From: Chitinophagaceae bacterium LGM1
GTDB taxonomy: Bacteria; Bacteroidota; Bacteroidia; Chitinophagales; Chitinophagaceae
Assembly (NCBI GenBank): GCA_018604165.1
Contig: CP075895.1
Coordinates: 124,001-188,000, forward strand
Direction of reading: 5' to 3'
DNA length: 64,000 nucleotides
In this document: piece by piece, positions 43,462 to 52,068 of the stretch
Position numbering within the stretch: position 1 is the stretch's first letter
How the letters are laid out: each line of letters opens with the position of its first letter
The notes under the pieces: model-generated
Seen by the model: only the letters and a program-made list of their open reading frames with translations
Database searches by the model: none
What the model was told of the DNA's origin: nothing
Position numbers and translations under genes: made by a program

Positions 43462-44850
43462 ATGAAGTACATTTTTACACTGCTAATTGCAATAAGTTGC
43501 ACACTACAGGTTGCTGAGGCACAAACTATGTCACGTATAGTAGCTGCACAGTCAGACAAGCATAATGGTACTACTTGGGTACCATACGATTCTACTGCAA
43601 TTACTTACAATACAGGCAATTTTACACCCGGCGATGCAGATAGTTTTCTCAGTGGGCAAGGAACGGTATTAAAAAATGATGGTAGTGTATTCATGCTGCA
43701 TTTTTCAGGAACGTATCATAATTATTATCGTCACTCATATACTTATGATGCGCAAGGCTATATGCTTACACACCTGTGGGAGCAACCTACTACACCAATG
43801 GCCACCACCTGGAAAAACTATCAGAAAGAAACATATACCTACGATGCAAATCACAACATAACAGAGCAGCTGTACCAAAACTGGAATACTACCACCAGTG
43901 CGTGGGATAATAACATACGCTATGTAAATACGTACGTTGGTAGTAATCTTACGAGCAGCCACTCCCAGTCGTGGAATGGTACAGCATGGGTTAGTATAAA
44001 TGAGAACATATATACCTATTCGGGTGGCAACCTGATAACTAAGCTATTCAGAACATGGGATGTATCTGTATGGAAAAACTATAGCAGGTCGAACTATACA
44101 TACTATGGTAGCGGCAAACTGAAAGTAGATTCAACTGAGCAATGGTATCCGCACCTAAGCAACTGGCGCAATAATAGCAAAACAACACACATATATAATA
44201 CAGCCAATACTACAGACTCAATTTTGTCTATACACGATTGGGATACTGTTGCCCTTAACTGGCGTAACGCATGGCAGTATAATTATGTCTTCAATGGCGC
44301 AGGAATAGTAGTTGGTGATACTACGCGTATCTGGAGCATTGGCGGCAGCAACTGGGTATATTACGGAGCGGCAACAAGGGTAAACGATACTTCTTATTTA
44401 AGATTTGGATGGGATAACATATCGAGCGGCTTTAAAAATGCCGAACGTTCTACAACATCATACAATAGCAATAATCAGCTTACATATTGGAGAACGGAAA
44501 GCTGGAATACAGGAACCTCTACATGGGGTATGAACAATGATGCAAGCAAAAAATATTACTATGTACAAACTGCAGTTGGTGTTAAAAACATTGCCAACAT
44601 AAAAGGAATTACTGTTTACCCATGCCCGGCTAATGACGTTATTACGCTTCACATAGATTGGAAAACACAACAAGATAGCAAGATAGCCCTGTTTGATATG
44701 CAAGGCAGGTTGTTGAGGCAATGGACAGAACCTGCCGCCAACCAAACAAATAGAACAATACCAATTAGTGATTTAGGTAGTGGTATATATACTATCCGAG
44801 TGTCAGGCAGAGATGTACAAACAGCAAAGCAATTTATAATATCAAGATAA
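43462..44850 (+). CDS. Secreted Trp/Tyr-repeat protein with T9SS type A sorting domain
   Basis: A 462-residue secreted protein (signal peptide about 1-20, ending AEAQ). Residues 75-370 are made of about seven degenerate 40-residue repeats with the pattern W-x-NY-x-Y-x-YD (for example TWKNYQKETYTYDANHN and VWKNYSRSNYTYYGSGK), resembling YD-type beta repeats. The C-terminal domain ITVYPCPANDVITLHI to AKQFIISR is a T9SS type A signal, but with Cys where the consensus YPNPA has Asn. No catalytic domain. It is flanked on both sides by comM 3'-end remnants. Confidence 0.82.
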   Translation: MKYIFTLLIAISCTLQVAEAQTMSRIVAAQSDKHNGTTWVPYDSTAITYNTGNFTPGDADSFLSGQGTVLKNDGSVFMLHFSGTYHNYYRHSYTYDAQGYMLTHLWEQPTTPMATTWKNYQKETYTYDANHNITEQLYQNWNTTTSAWDNNIRYVNTYVGSNLTSSHSQSWNGTAWVSINENIYTYSGGNLITKLFRTWDVSVWKNYSRSNYTYYGSGKLKVDSTEQWYPHLSNWRNNSKTTHIYNTANTTDSILSIHDWDTVALNWRNAWQYNYVFNGAGIVVGDTTRIWSIGGSNWVYYGAATRVNDTSYLRFGWDNISSGFKNAERSTTSYNSNNQLTYWRTESWNTGTSTWGMNNDASKKYYYVQTAVGVKNIANIKGITVYPCPANDVITLHIDWKTQQDSKIALFDMQGRLLRQWTEPAANQTNRTIPISDLGSGIYTIRVSGRDVQTAKQFIISR

Positions 44851-44867
44851 AATTAGTTATTTACTAT

Positions 44868-44960
44868 ACAGAGCGTTGAGGTGTTTCAGCTTCTATAGCT
44901 ATTACAGAGATATAAATAGACCTGAATATTTGGCAGAGCTTAACCGAAGCGTTGGTATTA
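44868..44960 (+). pseudogene. Decayed duplicate of the comM 3' end, second copy
   Basis: The best block, AGACCTGAATATTTGGCAGA (44918-44937), matches comM 41902-41921 at 18 of 20 positions. Upstream TATAGC-ATTACAGA matches the CATAGCC...GCAGA part of comM, and downstream AACCGAAGCGTTGG resembles TACCGCAGCCTTGA. Small deletions and frame breaks show decay. The outer limits are approximate. Confidence 0.65.
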
Positions 44961-45006
44961 TCTAAAATACATATTACATTATCTTTTATAGAAAATAGTT
45001 TTGTTA

Positions 45007-45036
45007 CAAAAGGGCTGAAAAGCCCTTTTGTTGTTT
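45007..45036 (+). terminator. Terminator downstream of the T9SS gene
   Basis: CAAAAGGGCT (45007-45016), a GAAA tetraloop and AGCCCTTTTG (45021-45030) form a perfect 10-bp stem followed by TTGTTT. It lies beyond the second comM remnant. Confidence 0.85.
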
Positions 45037-45564
45037 ATAGGCTTGTTGAATAATATAAATGATTAATAAAATTATTATAAGTGAATTAATATTTATGTAT
45101 ATGGTTTTCGGCTTTGATATTGCATTTGAAAGACATGATAATTTAGTCGGTAATTGCTTAAAAATTGTTATTTATCACATTCAATATTTATACAACAATT
45201 AAATATTAATAATGCGATAAAATTCTTAATGTTTAAGATGAGTAATAATAATTAACAATGCTTTATTAATCATAATTTATTACTTTATCAAATAATAATA
45301 TTATACACTAAATATAAATCTTGCATGTAAATATTTATTACTGTCACTATCAGGCTTAAAGCAAAATAAAATTATTATATGTGTACTCAAAAAATACAAT
45401 ATAAATAGACATTATTTTGTATTTATTCAATATAATACCTTTTTTAACAATCTCAATCGACTAACATTAACAAACCTCATTACAATTTATAATATTCTAC
45501 ATTTTATAGTTCATATACAATGAACAAAATAATATTTATGAACGTTATAATATTGATTATCAAT
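45037..45564. other. 528-bp extremely AT-rich non-coding stretch
   Basis: The stretch between two facing terminators is by eye the most AT-rich in the window, with no usable open frame, no RNA gene and no clear promoter. A few poly-A/T runs and ATTAAT-type motifs occur. No exact DnaA box was found in it. What it does is unknown. Confidence 0.5.
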
Positions 45565-45591
45565 AAAAAAGACTTACACACGTTGTAAGCC
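45565..45591 (-). terminator. Terminator of the photolyase gene
   Basis: On the minus strand GGCTTACA, a short loop and TGTAAGTC (one mismatch) are followed by TTTTTT. It lies 28 bp past the stop codon. Confidence 0.7.
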
Positions 45592-45618
45592 TTTATATTA
45601 TTCAGATAATAATTATCT

Positions 45619-46935
45619 CTATCTTTCTATTTTCATCTTATCAGCCAATGCATCTTTGTACACTTTCAAGCAACGTTCTCGTGCAACCTCATGTGCTATT
45701 ATAGGTTGTGGGTAAGAAAACTCCTGAAACTCAGGTACCCATTTTTTGATGTATGCCAAATCCGTGTCAAATTTTTCTGTCTGCAAATAGGGGTTGAATA
45801 TCCTGAAGTAAGGTGCAGCATCGCACCCGCTACCTGCCGCCCATTGCCACCCACCATTGTTACTGGCTAGGTCAAAGTCCAATAATTTCTTGGCAAAGTA
45901 TGCCTCACCCCACCGCCAGTCTATCAGCAAATGTTTGGTAAGAAAACTGGCAACTACCATCCGTACTCGGTTGTGCATGTAGCCGGTTTCGTTCAGTTCG
46001 CGCATACCTGCATCTACTATCGGGTAGCCTGTTTGCCCTGCGCACCATTTTTCAAATTCTTCCTCATTATTGCGCCATTTTATATTATCATATTCTTTAT
46101 GAAATGCTTGATTAACAACTCTGGGAAACTGCCATAATATCATTTGATAGAAATCGCGCCATATCAATTCGTTCAGGTATTTCTCGCTGATGGGTGCAGA
46201 CTCTCTTGCCAACTCACGGATGCTAAGCTTACCAAACCGCAGGTGTACACTCAGCTTTGTAGTACCCCTGATACCCGGTATATCCCTAGTTTCATGGTAT
46301 TTTTTTACAATATCTATATCTAATGTAGGGGGTACAACATCTAAGTCCGTTTCCTTGAAACCAATTTCCCTCAAACTTGGCAAGGGAATTGGAGCTTGCT
46401 TATAGAAATTATTAAAATATTTCTCTGTCGGGTAAGCTTTCAGGTAAAATGCATTCAGCTTCGCTTTTACTTTTTTACTGTAGGGGGTGTACACGGTATA
46501 TGGCTCACCGTTGTCTTTCATTATCTCGTCTTTTTCAAACAGCACTTGGTCTTTGTAGGTATATAACGGTATGTTTTGCGATAGCAGGTAGTCGGCAATA
46601 TGCTGTTCTCGGTCTTTGGCGTATGGTTCATAATCGTGATTGGTATATACGGCAGCTATATTATATATACTGGTTAGCTTTTTGTAGCAGTCAATAGGTG
46701 TACCATGCAATACATGGAGTGTGCTGCCCATTTCGCTCAGTTGACGTTGCAGCTGCACCAAACTACGGCGAATGAAGTCAACCCGTTTATCAGCTTTGTC
46801 CTCAAGTTCATCTAATATATTCGTATCGAAGATGAAAATGGGTACAACAGGTTTGCCGCTTTTCAATGCATGGTACAACCCCGCATTATCGTGCAGACGC
46901 AAATCTCTCCGAAACCAAAAAATAGCTACATCCAT
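45619..46935 (-). CDS. phr: Deoxyribodipyrimidine photolyase (cryptochrome/photolyase family)
   Basis: A 438-residue flavoprotein. The N-terminal photolyase domain begins with FWFRRDLRLHDNAGL, and the FAD-binding C-terminal domain contains ELIWRDFYQMI, RMVVASFLTKHLLIDWRWGE and NNGGWQWAAGSGCDAAPYFR. FNPYLQTEKFD follows. These are the marks of a class I CPD photolyase, which repairs UV dimers using light. A cryptochrome-like sensory role is possible but less likely given the conserved active-site Trp and Asn residues. It has its own terminator and stands alone. Confidence 0.93.
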   Translation of the reverse strand: MDVAIFWFRRDLRLHDNAGLYHALKSGKPVVPIFIFDTNILDELEDKADKRVDFIRRSLVQLQRQLSEMGSTLHVLHGTPIDCYKKLTSIYNIAAVYTNHDYEPYAKDREQHIADYLLSQNIPLYTYKDQVLFEKDEIMKDNGEPYTVYTPYSKKVKAKLNAFYLKAYPTEKYFNNFYKQAPIPLPSLREIGFKETDLDVVPPTLDIDIVKKYHETRDIPGIRGTTKLSVHLRFGKLSIRELARESAPISEKYLNELIWRDFYQMILWQFPRVVNQAFHKEYDNIKWRNNEEEFEKWCAGQTGYPIVDAGMRELNETGYMHNRVRMVVASFLTKHLLIDWRWGEAYFAKKLLDFDLASNNGGWQWAAGSGCDAAPYFRIFNPYLQTEKFDTDLAYIKKWVPEFQEFSYPQPIIAHEVARERCLKVYKDALADKMKIER

Positions 46936-47017
46936 ATTAACTAAACAAAAGCAGGTAACGAAAGTTTTGTATTTTCCGTTTTAATGCAGATATCATCTGC
47001 TAAATTAAGATACCAAC

Positions 47018-48463
47018 ATGAAGCCCGTATATTGGTTCATACTGATGTTGAGTGTTATAGCTCTACCGTTGTTTTCGCATTTGGATTCTTTTCCATTACA
47101 ACTATGGGATGAATCAAGGTTGGCAAACAACGCTTTCGAAATGCTTGAAACAGGCAACTATTTAGTAACAACCTATACATTTCTGCCTGAAACATGGAAT
47201 CTGAAGCCGCCTTTAATGGTATGGCTTATCGCATTGTCAATGAAATTGTTGGGCAATGGAGAACTTGCCATCAGGTTGCCTTCAGTAATAATAGCCGTAT
47301 TAACCTGCATCATGCTATTCAGGTTTTTATATAAGAAAACAGATAACCCACGCCTGGCATTTTTTGCTTGTTTTGTTTTGATAACCTCTTTTGGCTATGT
47401 ACGTACGCATGGCGTGCGCACGGCAGACTATGAGTCTTTACTCGCTTTTTGTACTGTAGGATATCTTACTAATTATTATACTTATATAAACGAACAGTCT
47501 CGTAAACACTTGTTTTACTTCTTTGTTTTCCTATCGCTGTCCGTACTTACAAAAAGTGCTGCAGGGCTTTTGTTTTTGCCGGGGTTGTTTATCTATACAC
47601 TTTACAAAAAGCAACTACTGTCACTATTTAAAACCAAACAATTATATGCTGGGTTACTATTGTTTCTCATACTGGTAGCAGGGTATTATTTATTAAGAGA
47701 GAATACAACACCGGGTTATTTACAAGCAGTGTGGGACAATGAACTGGGCGGCAGGTACAATACAGCATTGGAAGAACATAAAGCAGATAATGATTTTTAC
47801 TTTTTCAGGCTTACGCAGGATAAGTTTAAGTATTGGATTGTAATTGCCGGCCTTGCATTAGCGCATGCTTTAGTAAATGAAAATAAAAAACATCAATCGC
47901 TTGTTGCTTTTTCATTTATTACAGCGGTTAGTTTTCTGCTAATTATATCATTGGCATCTACAAAACTCGATTGGTATGATCTGCCCATGTATCCTTTACT
48001 GGCTATTATCGTTGCAGTATTTATAGAGCATCTCCTGAAAACAATATGGGAAGCATCTACAGATAAAAAAATCAGGTTTAGCATAATTGCTATAGTAATA
48101 TTTGCATTGTTTATACCACATCATGAAATATTACAGAGAAGTATGTATCCTCACCGCGATGGTAGCTTGGAAGAAAATCACCACATGGCTTTGTTTTTGT
48201 CAAACACAATGCGAAACAATGATGATATAAAAGGCTATGTCTTTACAGACGATAGCCGTGCCGACCAGAATATTGTTTATTATATTAATGTGCTGAAAGA
48301 AAAAAACAACCTGAAGTATAAAGAGTTACAATATCTTGATATCGGTGATAAAGTGGTAGTATTCAAAGACAAGAAAATGAGAGAGTTGGAAGCTATGTAT
48401 CATTCAGATATTGTTGGTACGTTTGCAAACGTTAAAGTGTATCATATTAATGGAAAAAAGTAA
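47018..48463 (+). CDS. Glycosyltransferase family 39 (ArnT/PMT-like) membrane protein
   Basis: A 481-residue membrane protein with about 10-12 helices. The acidic catalytic loop of GT39/GT83-type enzymes is at LWDESRLANNAFEML (Asp31, Glu32), followed by the conserved LKPPLMVWLIALSMKLLG. RLPSVIIAVLTCIMLF also fits the family. These enzymes transfer a sugar from a polyprenyl-phosphate carrier to lipid A, a glycan or protein in the periplasm. The downstream GT2 overlaps it by 14 bp and may supply the lipid-linked sugar. Confidence 0.87.
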   Translation: MKPVYWFILMLSVIALPLFSHLDSFPLQLWDESRLANNAFEMLETGNYLVTTYTFLPETWNLKPPLMVWLIALSMKLLGNGELAIRLPSVIIAVLTCIMLFRFLYKKTDNPRLAFFACFVLITSFGYVRTHGVRTADYESLLAFCTVGYLTNYYTYINEQSRKHLFYFFVFLSLSVLTKSAAGLLFLPGLFIYTLYKKQLLSLFKTKQLYAGLLLFLILVAGYYLLRENTTPGYLQAVWDNELGGRYNTALEEHKADNDFYFFRLTQDKFKYWIVIAGLALAHALVNENKKHQSLVAFSFITAVSFLLIISLASTKLDWYDLPMYPLLAIIVAVFIEHLLKTIWEASTDKKIRFSIIAIVIFALFIPHHEILQRSMYPHRDGSLEENHHMALFLSNTMRNNDDIKGYVFTDDSRADQNIVYYINVLKEKNNLKYKELQYLDIGDKVVVFKDKKMRELEAMYHSDIVGTFANVKVYHINGKK

Positions 48464-49400
48464 CCACCCCTTACTGTCAATAGTTGTGCCAGTGTTCAAT
48501 GAAGAGCAAATCATTAACCAGCTGGTAAAGCGTATGTCTGATGCTGCAAAAAGTATAACAGACAATTATGAAATCATCTTCGTAAATGATGGGAGTAAAG
48601 ACAATACACTGAAAGGCTTGAAAGCTGCTTGTGCAACAGATAAGCAACGGTTACATTACATTAGCTTTGCACGCAACTTTGGCCACCAGATTGCCATTAG
48701 CGCAGGCATGGATTATGCAAAAGGCGATGCTATAGTTACTATAGATGGAGATTTGCAAGACCCACCCGAACTGATACCTGAAATGTACAAAGAGTATCAG
48801 GATGGGTTTAAAGTTGTATATGCCAAACGCAGTAAACGTAAGGGCGAAACGTTCTTTAAACTATTTACTGCAAAAATGTTTTATCGCCTGATGGCACGAT
48901 TGGTGTCTTTTGAAATACCATTAGACGTTGGTGATTTCAGGTTGATAAGCCGAGATGTGCTGAACTACCTGAAGCAAATGAAAGAGTACGACAAATACAT
49001 ACGCGGGCAGATAGCTTGGCTGGGTTTCAAAAGCACGTATGTAATGTTTGAGCGAGATGAACGCAAATTTGGCACTACAAATTATCCGTTTCGTAAAATG
49101 TTGCGGCTTGCATTTAATGGTATTACAGCATTCTCAGATTCTCCGTTGAAAATTGCTACCAGTCTTGGCTTTATAGTTTGTATCATATCATTCCTGATAG
49201 GTGTGTATGCATTGTACGGTTATTTCTTTGCACACAATACATTGCCTGGTTGGGCTTCTACCATTATCAGCATTACGTTTTTGGGTGGTGTGCAGTTGTT
49301 ATCGCTTGGTATATTGGGCGAATACATCAGCCGTATCATCAACAATGTGCGCAACAGGCCACTGTATGTAATAGATGAAAATACAACAATAGAAAACTAA
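48450..49400 (+). CDS. Family 2 glycosyltransferase (polyprenyl-phosphate sugar synthase type)
   Basis: A 316-residue GT-A transferase with two C-terminal transmembrane helices (about 229-255 and 265-290). It is of the GtrB/DPM1 type: VPVFNEEQIINQL, FVNDGSKDNTL, TIDGDLQDPPELI and DVGDFRLISRDVL are all present. Family role: transfer of glucose, mannose or a similar sugar from a nucleotide donor to undecaprenyl phosphate. I chose the ATG at 48450, overlapping the upstream GT39 gene by 14 bp; an earlier TTG would add 13 unlikely residues. Coupled to GT39, it probably feeds that enzyme. Confidence 0.9.
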   Translation: MEKSNHPLLSIVVPVFNEEQIINQLVKRMSDAAKSITDNYEIIFVNDGSKDNTLKGLKAACATDKQRLHYISFARNFGHQIAISAGMDYAKGDAIVTIDGDLQDPPELIPEMYKEYQDGFKVVYAKRSKRKGETFFKLFTAKMFYRLMARLVSFEIPLDVGDFRLISRDVLNYLKQMKEYDKYIRGQIAWLGFKSTYVMFERDERKFGTTNYPFRKMLRLAFNGITAFSDSPLKIATSLGFIVCIISFLIGVYALYGYFFAHNTLPGWASTIISITFLGGVQLLSLGILGEYISRIINNVRNRPLYVIDENTTIEN

Positions 49401-49408
49401 GCAGGCTG

Positions 49409-51076
49409 TCAATTTACTTTAACCGCTTTCAGGTCTATCATATTCATCGGGTTGGCTTTCAAACCTGTTATTCGTTTGTTTGTAAAATGAAGCAAACGGT
49501 CGTAGAATAACGGTATCACGGGTGCCTGACTCATTACAAGGCTATCCATTTTTCGGTATCGCACATATCGCGCAGTATCGGGCAGGTTCATGCTTTCTTC
49601 GTACCATTTGTTGTATGTAAGGTTGTTGAAACGTGTATAGTTGGGTGGTGCGGGAAAATTGCCATAGAAGAATGCCAGAAAAGTTTCAGCATCCGGGTAG
49701 TCAGCTATCCACTGTGCGCGAAACATAGCAGCTTGCGAACGGCTCATTTGTTGGCGCAGGATGTTGGCTTGTATTATTTCTACCTCAAGTGGTATGCCTA
49801 CTTCTTTCAATTGTGTAGCAATGAAGTTTACAATATCTGCCCAGTTTTCTGGCGCTAACACATGTAGTGGTTGCAGACCTTTTCCATTGGGGTAGCCTGC
49901 TTCTTTCAATAATGCTAATGCTTTTGGTGGGTTGTAATCAAAGCCAAAACTATGTGTACTGTCATGTCCACGTATGCCTGCGGGTATAAAACCACTATTG
50001 GCAGGCAATACAGCCCCGTTGCGAAAGTAGGTAACAATCTTTTGCCTGTCTATGGCATGGTTGATGGCGCGGCGTACTAATGGGTTCAGTTGTGGATTGT
50101 TTTTCACAACAGTACTGTTGCTGTCTGTCAAAAAACCAATGTATTCTGTGTTCAGATAAGTTTGTTTGCGCAGATTCAGCTTGTTGCTGAAATCTGCTTT
50201 CAATTCACCGTTTTTAGTCAGCACCAAATCTTTGAAAGAACCATCCAATCCGTTTACAAAATCTATACGTCCTTGCAACAGTAGCATAAACTCTGTAGCC
50301 TTGCTGTCTATAAAACTTATCTGAACCGCATCTGCATACGGCAATTTTCTACCTGTATTGTCTTGCTCCCAATAGTGTGGGTTTTTGCGTAATACCAATA
50401 CATTGCCCTCATCCCAATAATGAAACATAAATGGCCCTGTACCGCATGGGTGCGCACGAAAATCTTTACCCCATTTTTCTACTGCCTCGTGTGGCACAAT
50501 GCTGCAATAAGGCATACTAAGCATCACAGGTAGCGGACGAAAAGGTTTTGATAGCCTGATGATAAATGTGCTGTCGTCTGTAGCAATAAATGGAGAGTCT
50601 GCTGCTACCCTGTCATTAAATATCCATGCGCCTGTAGATGCGGTTGCAGGGTCTATCAACCTGCCAAGGCTGTATACTACATCGGCTGCCGTCATTTTGC
50701 GTCCCTTACCGTTTACAAATGCCTCATTATTCTGAAAGAAAACATCTGTACGCAAGCGAAAAGTGTATGTCAATCCATCTGCACTCACTTCCCAGCTTCG
50801 CGCAAGCGATGGTGTTATTTGCAAATATTCGTCAGCATCAACCAAAGTATTGTACACCATATGGTCGGTCCACATATTGTACAGGTTTTTGGCAAATGCA
50901 GGGTCTATACTTTCCAATGTACCGCTGCTGTAATTGAGGTAGATAGTATTGTCACTTTGCTTTTTTGCGCGTTGATTGCACGAAGCCAACAACCAACAAA
51001 TGGTTGCAGCATATAGCAAATAACAGTAGCGTGAACGCAAAAAGTACATTAACTGCAATTTAACTGAAAAGCGCAT
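49409..51076 (-). CDS. Peptide/oligopeptide ABC transporter substrate-binding lipoprotein (SBP_bac_5)
   Basis: A 555-residue lipoprotein (lipobox LLASC, Cys33 after an unusually long signal sequence) of the DppA/OppA family. Features are LARSWEVSADGLTYTFRLRTDVFFQN, FIIRLSKPFRPLP, PCGTGPFMFHYWDEGNVLVL and RAINHAIDRQKIV. Binding of peptides or other oligomers for import is the family role. No permease or ATPase genes are adjacent, so it works with a transporter encoded elsewhere or in another role. It diverges from pdxJ, with promoter signals in the few bases between them. Confidence 0.9.
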   Translation of the reverse strand: MRFSVKLQLMYFLRSRYCYLLYAATICWLLASCNQRAKKQSDNTIYLNYSSGTLESIDPAFAKNLYNMWTDHMVYNTLVDADEYLQITPSLARSWEVSADGLTYTFRLRTDVFFQNNEAFVNGKGRKMTAADVVYSLGRLIDPATASTGAWIFNDRVAADSPFIATDDSTFIIRLSKPFRPLPVMLSMPYCSIVPHEAVEKWGKDFRAHPCGTGPFMFHYWDEGNVLVLRKNPHYWEQDNTGRKLPYADAVQISFIDSKATEFMLLLQGRIDFVNGLDGSFKDLVLTKNGELKADFSNKLNLRKQTYLNTEYIGFLTDSNSTVVKNNPQLNPLVRRAINHAIDRQKIVTYFRNGAVLPANSGFIPAGIRGHDSTHSFGFDYNPPKALALLKEAGYPNGKGLQPLHVLAPENWADIVNFIATQLKEVGIPLEVEIIQANILRQQMSRSQAAMFRAQWIADYPDAETFLAFFYGNFPAPPNYTRFNNLTYNKWYEESMNLPDTARYVRYRKMDSLVMSQAPVIPLFYDRLLHFTNKRITGLKANPMNMIDLKAVKVN

Positions 51077-51084
51077 TATTTTTG
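51077..51084 (+). promoter_or_regulatory. TAnnTTTG -7 element of pdxJ
   Basis: TATTTTTG is an exact consensus match, 18 nt upstream of the pdxJ ATG. The alternative TTG start at 51082 lies inside this element and is therefore unlikely. Confidence 0.45.
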
Positions 51085-51102
51085 TCTGAAAGAAATAACG
51101 TA

Positions 51103-51825
51103 ATGCCAGCCAAGCTTTCAGTAAATATAAATAAGATAGCCACCTTGCGAAACAGCCGTGGTGGCAATAACCCCGACGTAGTGAAAGCAGCTATTGATTG
51201 TCAGTTGTTTGGTGCAGATGGCATTACGGTACATCCCCGCCCCGATGAACGCCATATACGCTACGCCGATGTGCGCGATATAAAAAGTATTATCACTACA
51301 GAGTTCAATATAGAAGGTAACCCTACAGAAGATAAGTTTGTGCAATTAGTATTGGATGTAAACCCCGAACAAGTAACACTTGTACCCGATGCCCTTGGGC
51401 AACTTACATCCGACCATGGTTGGGATACCGTCAAGCAACAAAAATATTTGCGAGAAATCATTGCCGTGTTCAAACAAGCGGGCATTCGCGTATCAATTTT
51501 TACAGACCCGGTAGCCGATATGGTTGCCGCAGCTGCGCAAACTGGCACAGACAGGGTGGAGCTATATACCGAGGCTTATGCCAAAAACTACAAAGCAGCC
51601 AAAGCAAAAGCTATCGCTGATTATATTACAGCGGCAAAAGCAGCAGCAGATAATAACTTGGGGTTAAATGCGGGCCACGACTTGGATATGCAAAACCTTA
51701 AATACTTTGCAACATCTATCCCTCATCTGGCAGAGGTTTCTATAGGTCATGCCCTCATCAGTGATGCTATATATTATGGTCTTGAAAACACCATACAGCT
51801 GTATAAGCGTCAACTTGTCGGTTAA
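51103..51825 (+). CDS. pdxJ: Pyridoxine 5'-phosphate synthase
   Basis: A 240-residue TIM-barrel enzyme that condenses 1-deoxyxylulose 5-phosphate with 3-amino-2-oxopropyl phosphate to pyridoxine 5'-phosphate, the last ring-forming step of the DXP-dependent vitamin B6 route. Active-site segments visible are LSVNINKIATLRNSRGG, VHPRPDERHI (His44, Arg46, His51), EFNIEGNP and LNAGHDL. The family's LVPE is LVPDA here. I used the ATG at 51103. SerC, whose family also serves this route, is encoded at 12.8 kb. Confidence 0.95.
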   Translation: MPAKLSVNINKIATLRNSRGGNNPDVVKAAIDCQLFGADGITVHPRPDERHIRYADVRDIKSIITTEFNIEGNPTEDKFVQLVLDVNPEQVTLVPDALGQLTSDHGWDTVKQQKYLREIIAVFKQAGIRVSIFTDPVADMVAAAAQTGTDRVELYTEAYAKNYKAAKAKAIADYITAAKAAADNNLGLNAGHDLDMQNLKYFATSIPHLAEVSIGHALISDAIYYGLENTIQLYKRQLVG

Positions 51826-51833
51826 CTAACAAA

Positions 51834-51971
51834 TAATCCACAAATCTTTACCGTACGTATTTATTGTAAATAATTGATTTACAATAAAAAACAAGTAATA
51901 TTTTATCTACTATAAAATAATTACTAACTTTTGCACATTTATACCCAAAATTTAACAGTTTATCCACAAAT
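51834..51971. repeat. Paired DnaA-box-like direct repeats in an AT-rich gap
   Basis: ATCCACAAAT occurs at 51836-51845 and 51962-51971 in the same orientation. The second is part of TTATCCACA (51960-51968), identical to the E. coli DnaA box; the first (TAATCCACA, 51834-51842) differs by one base. One exact 9-mer is expected by chance in about half of windows this size, so this is suggestive only. Confidence 0.3.
51860..51888. promoter_or_regulatory. 12-bp perfect palindrome upstream of the giant surface protein gene
   Basis: TTTATTGTAAAT (51860-51871), a 5-nt gap (AATTG) and ATTTACAATAAA (51877-51888) form a perfect inverted repeat without a following T-run, so it looks more like a protein-binding operator than a terminator. 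It lies 180 bp upstream of the giant gene. Confidence 0.5.
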
Positions 51972-52068
51972 TGTATAAATTTGCTAATACTTTATATAAC
52001 GCTACTAACGCGTTCGTCTGGGTTTCAAAACAAAAAATAGGGGATACACTAACCAGACAAATCAACGT

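Noticed and set aside
51826-52068. Calling this gap the replication origin
   Set aside because: Only one exact and one near DnaA box are present, dnaA is not adjacent, and one exact 9-mer is expected by chance in about half of windows this size.
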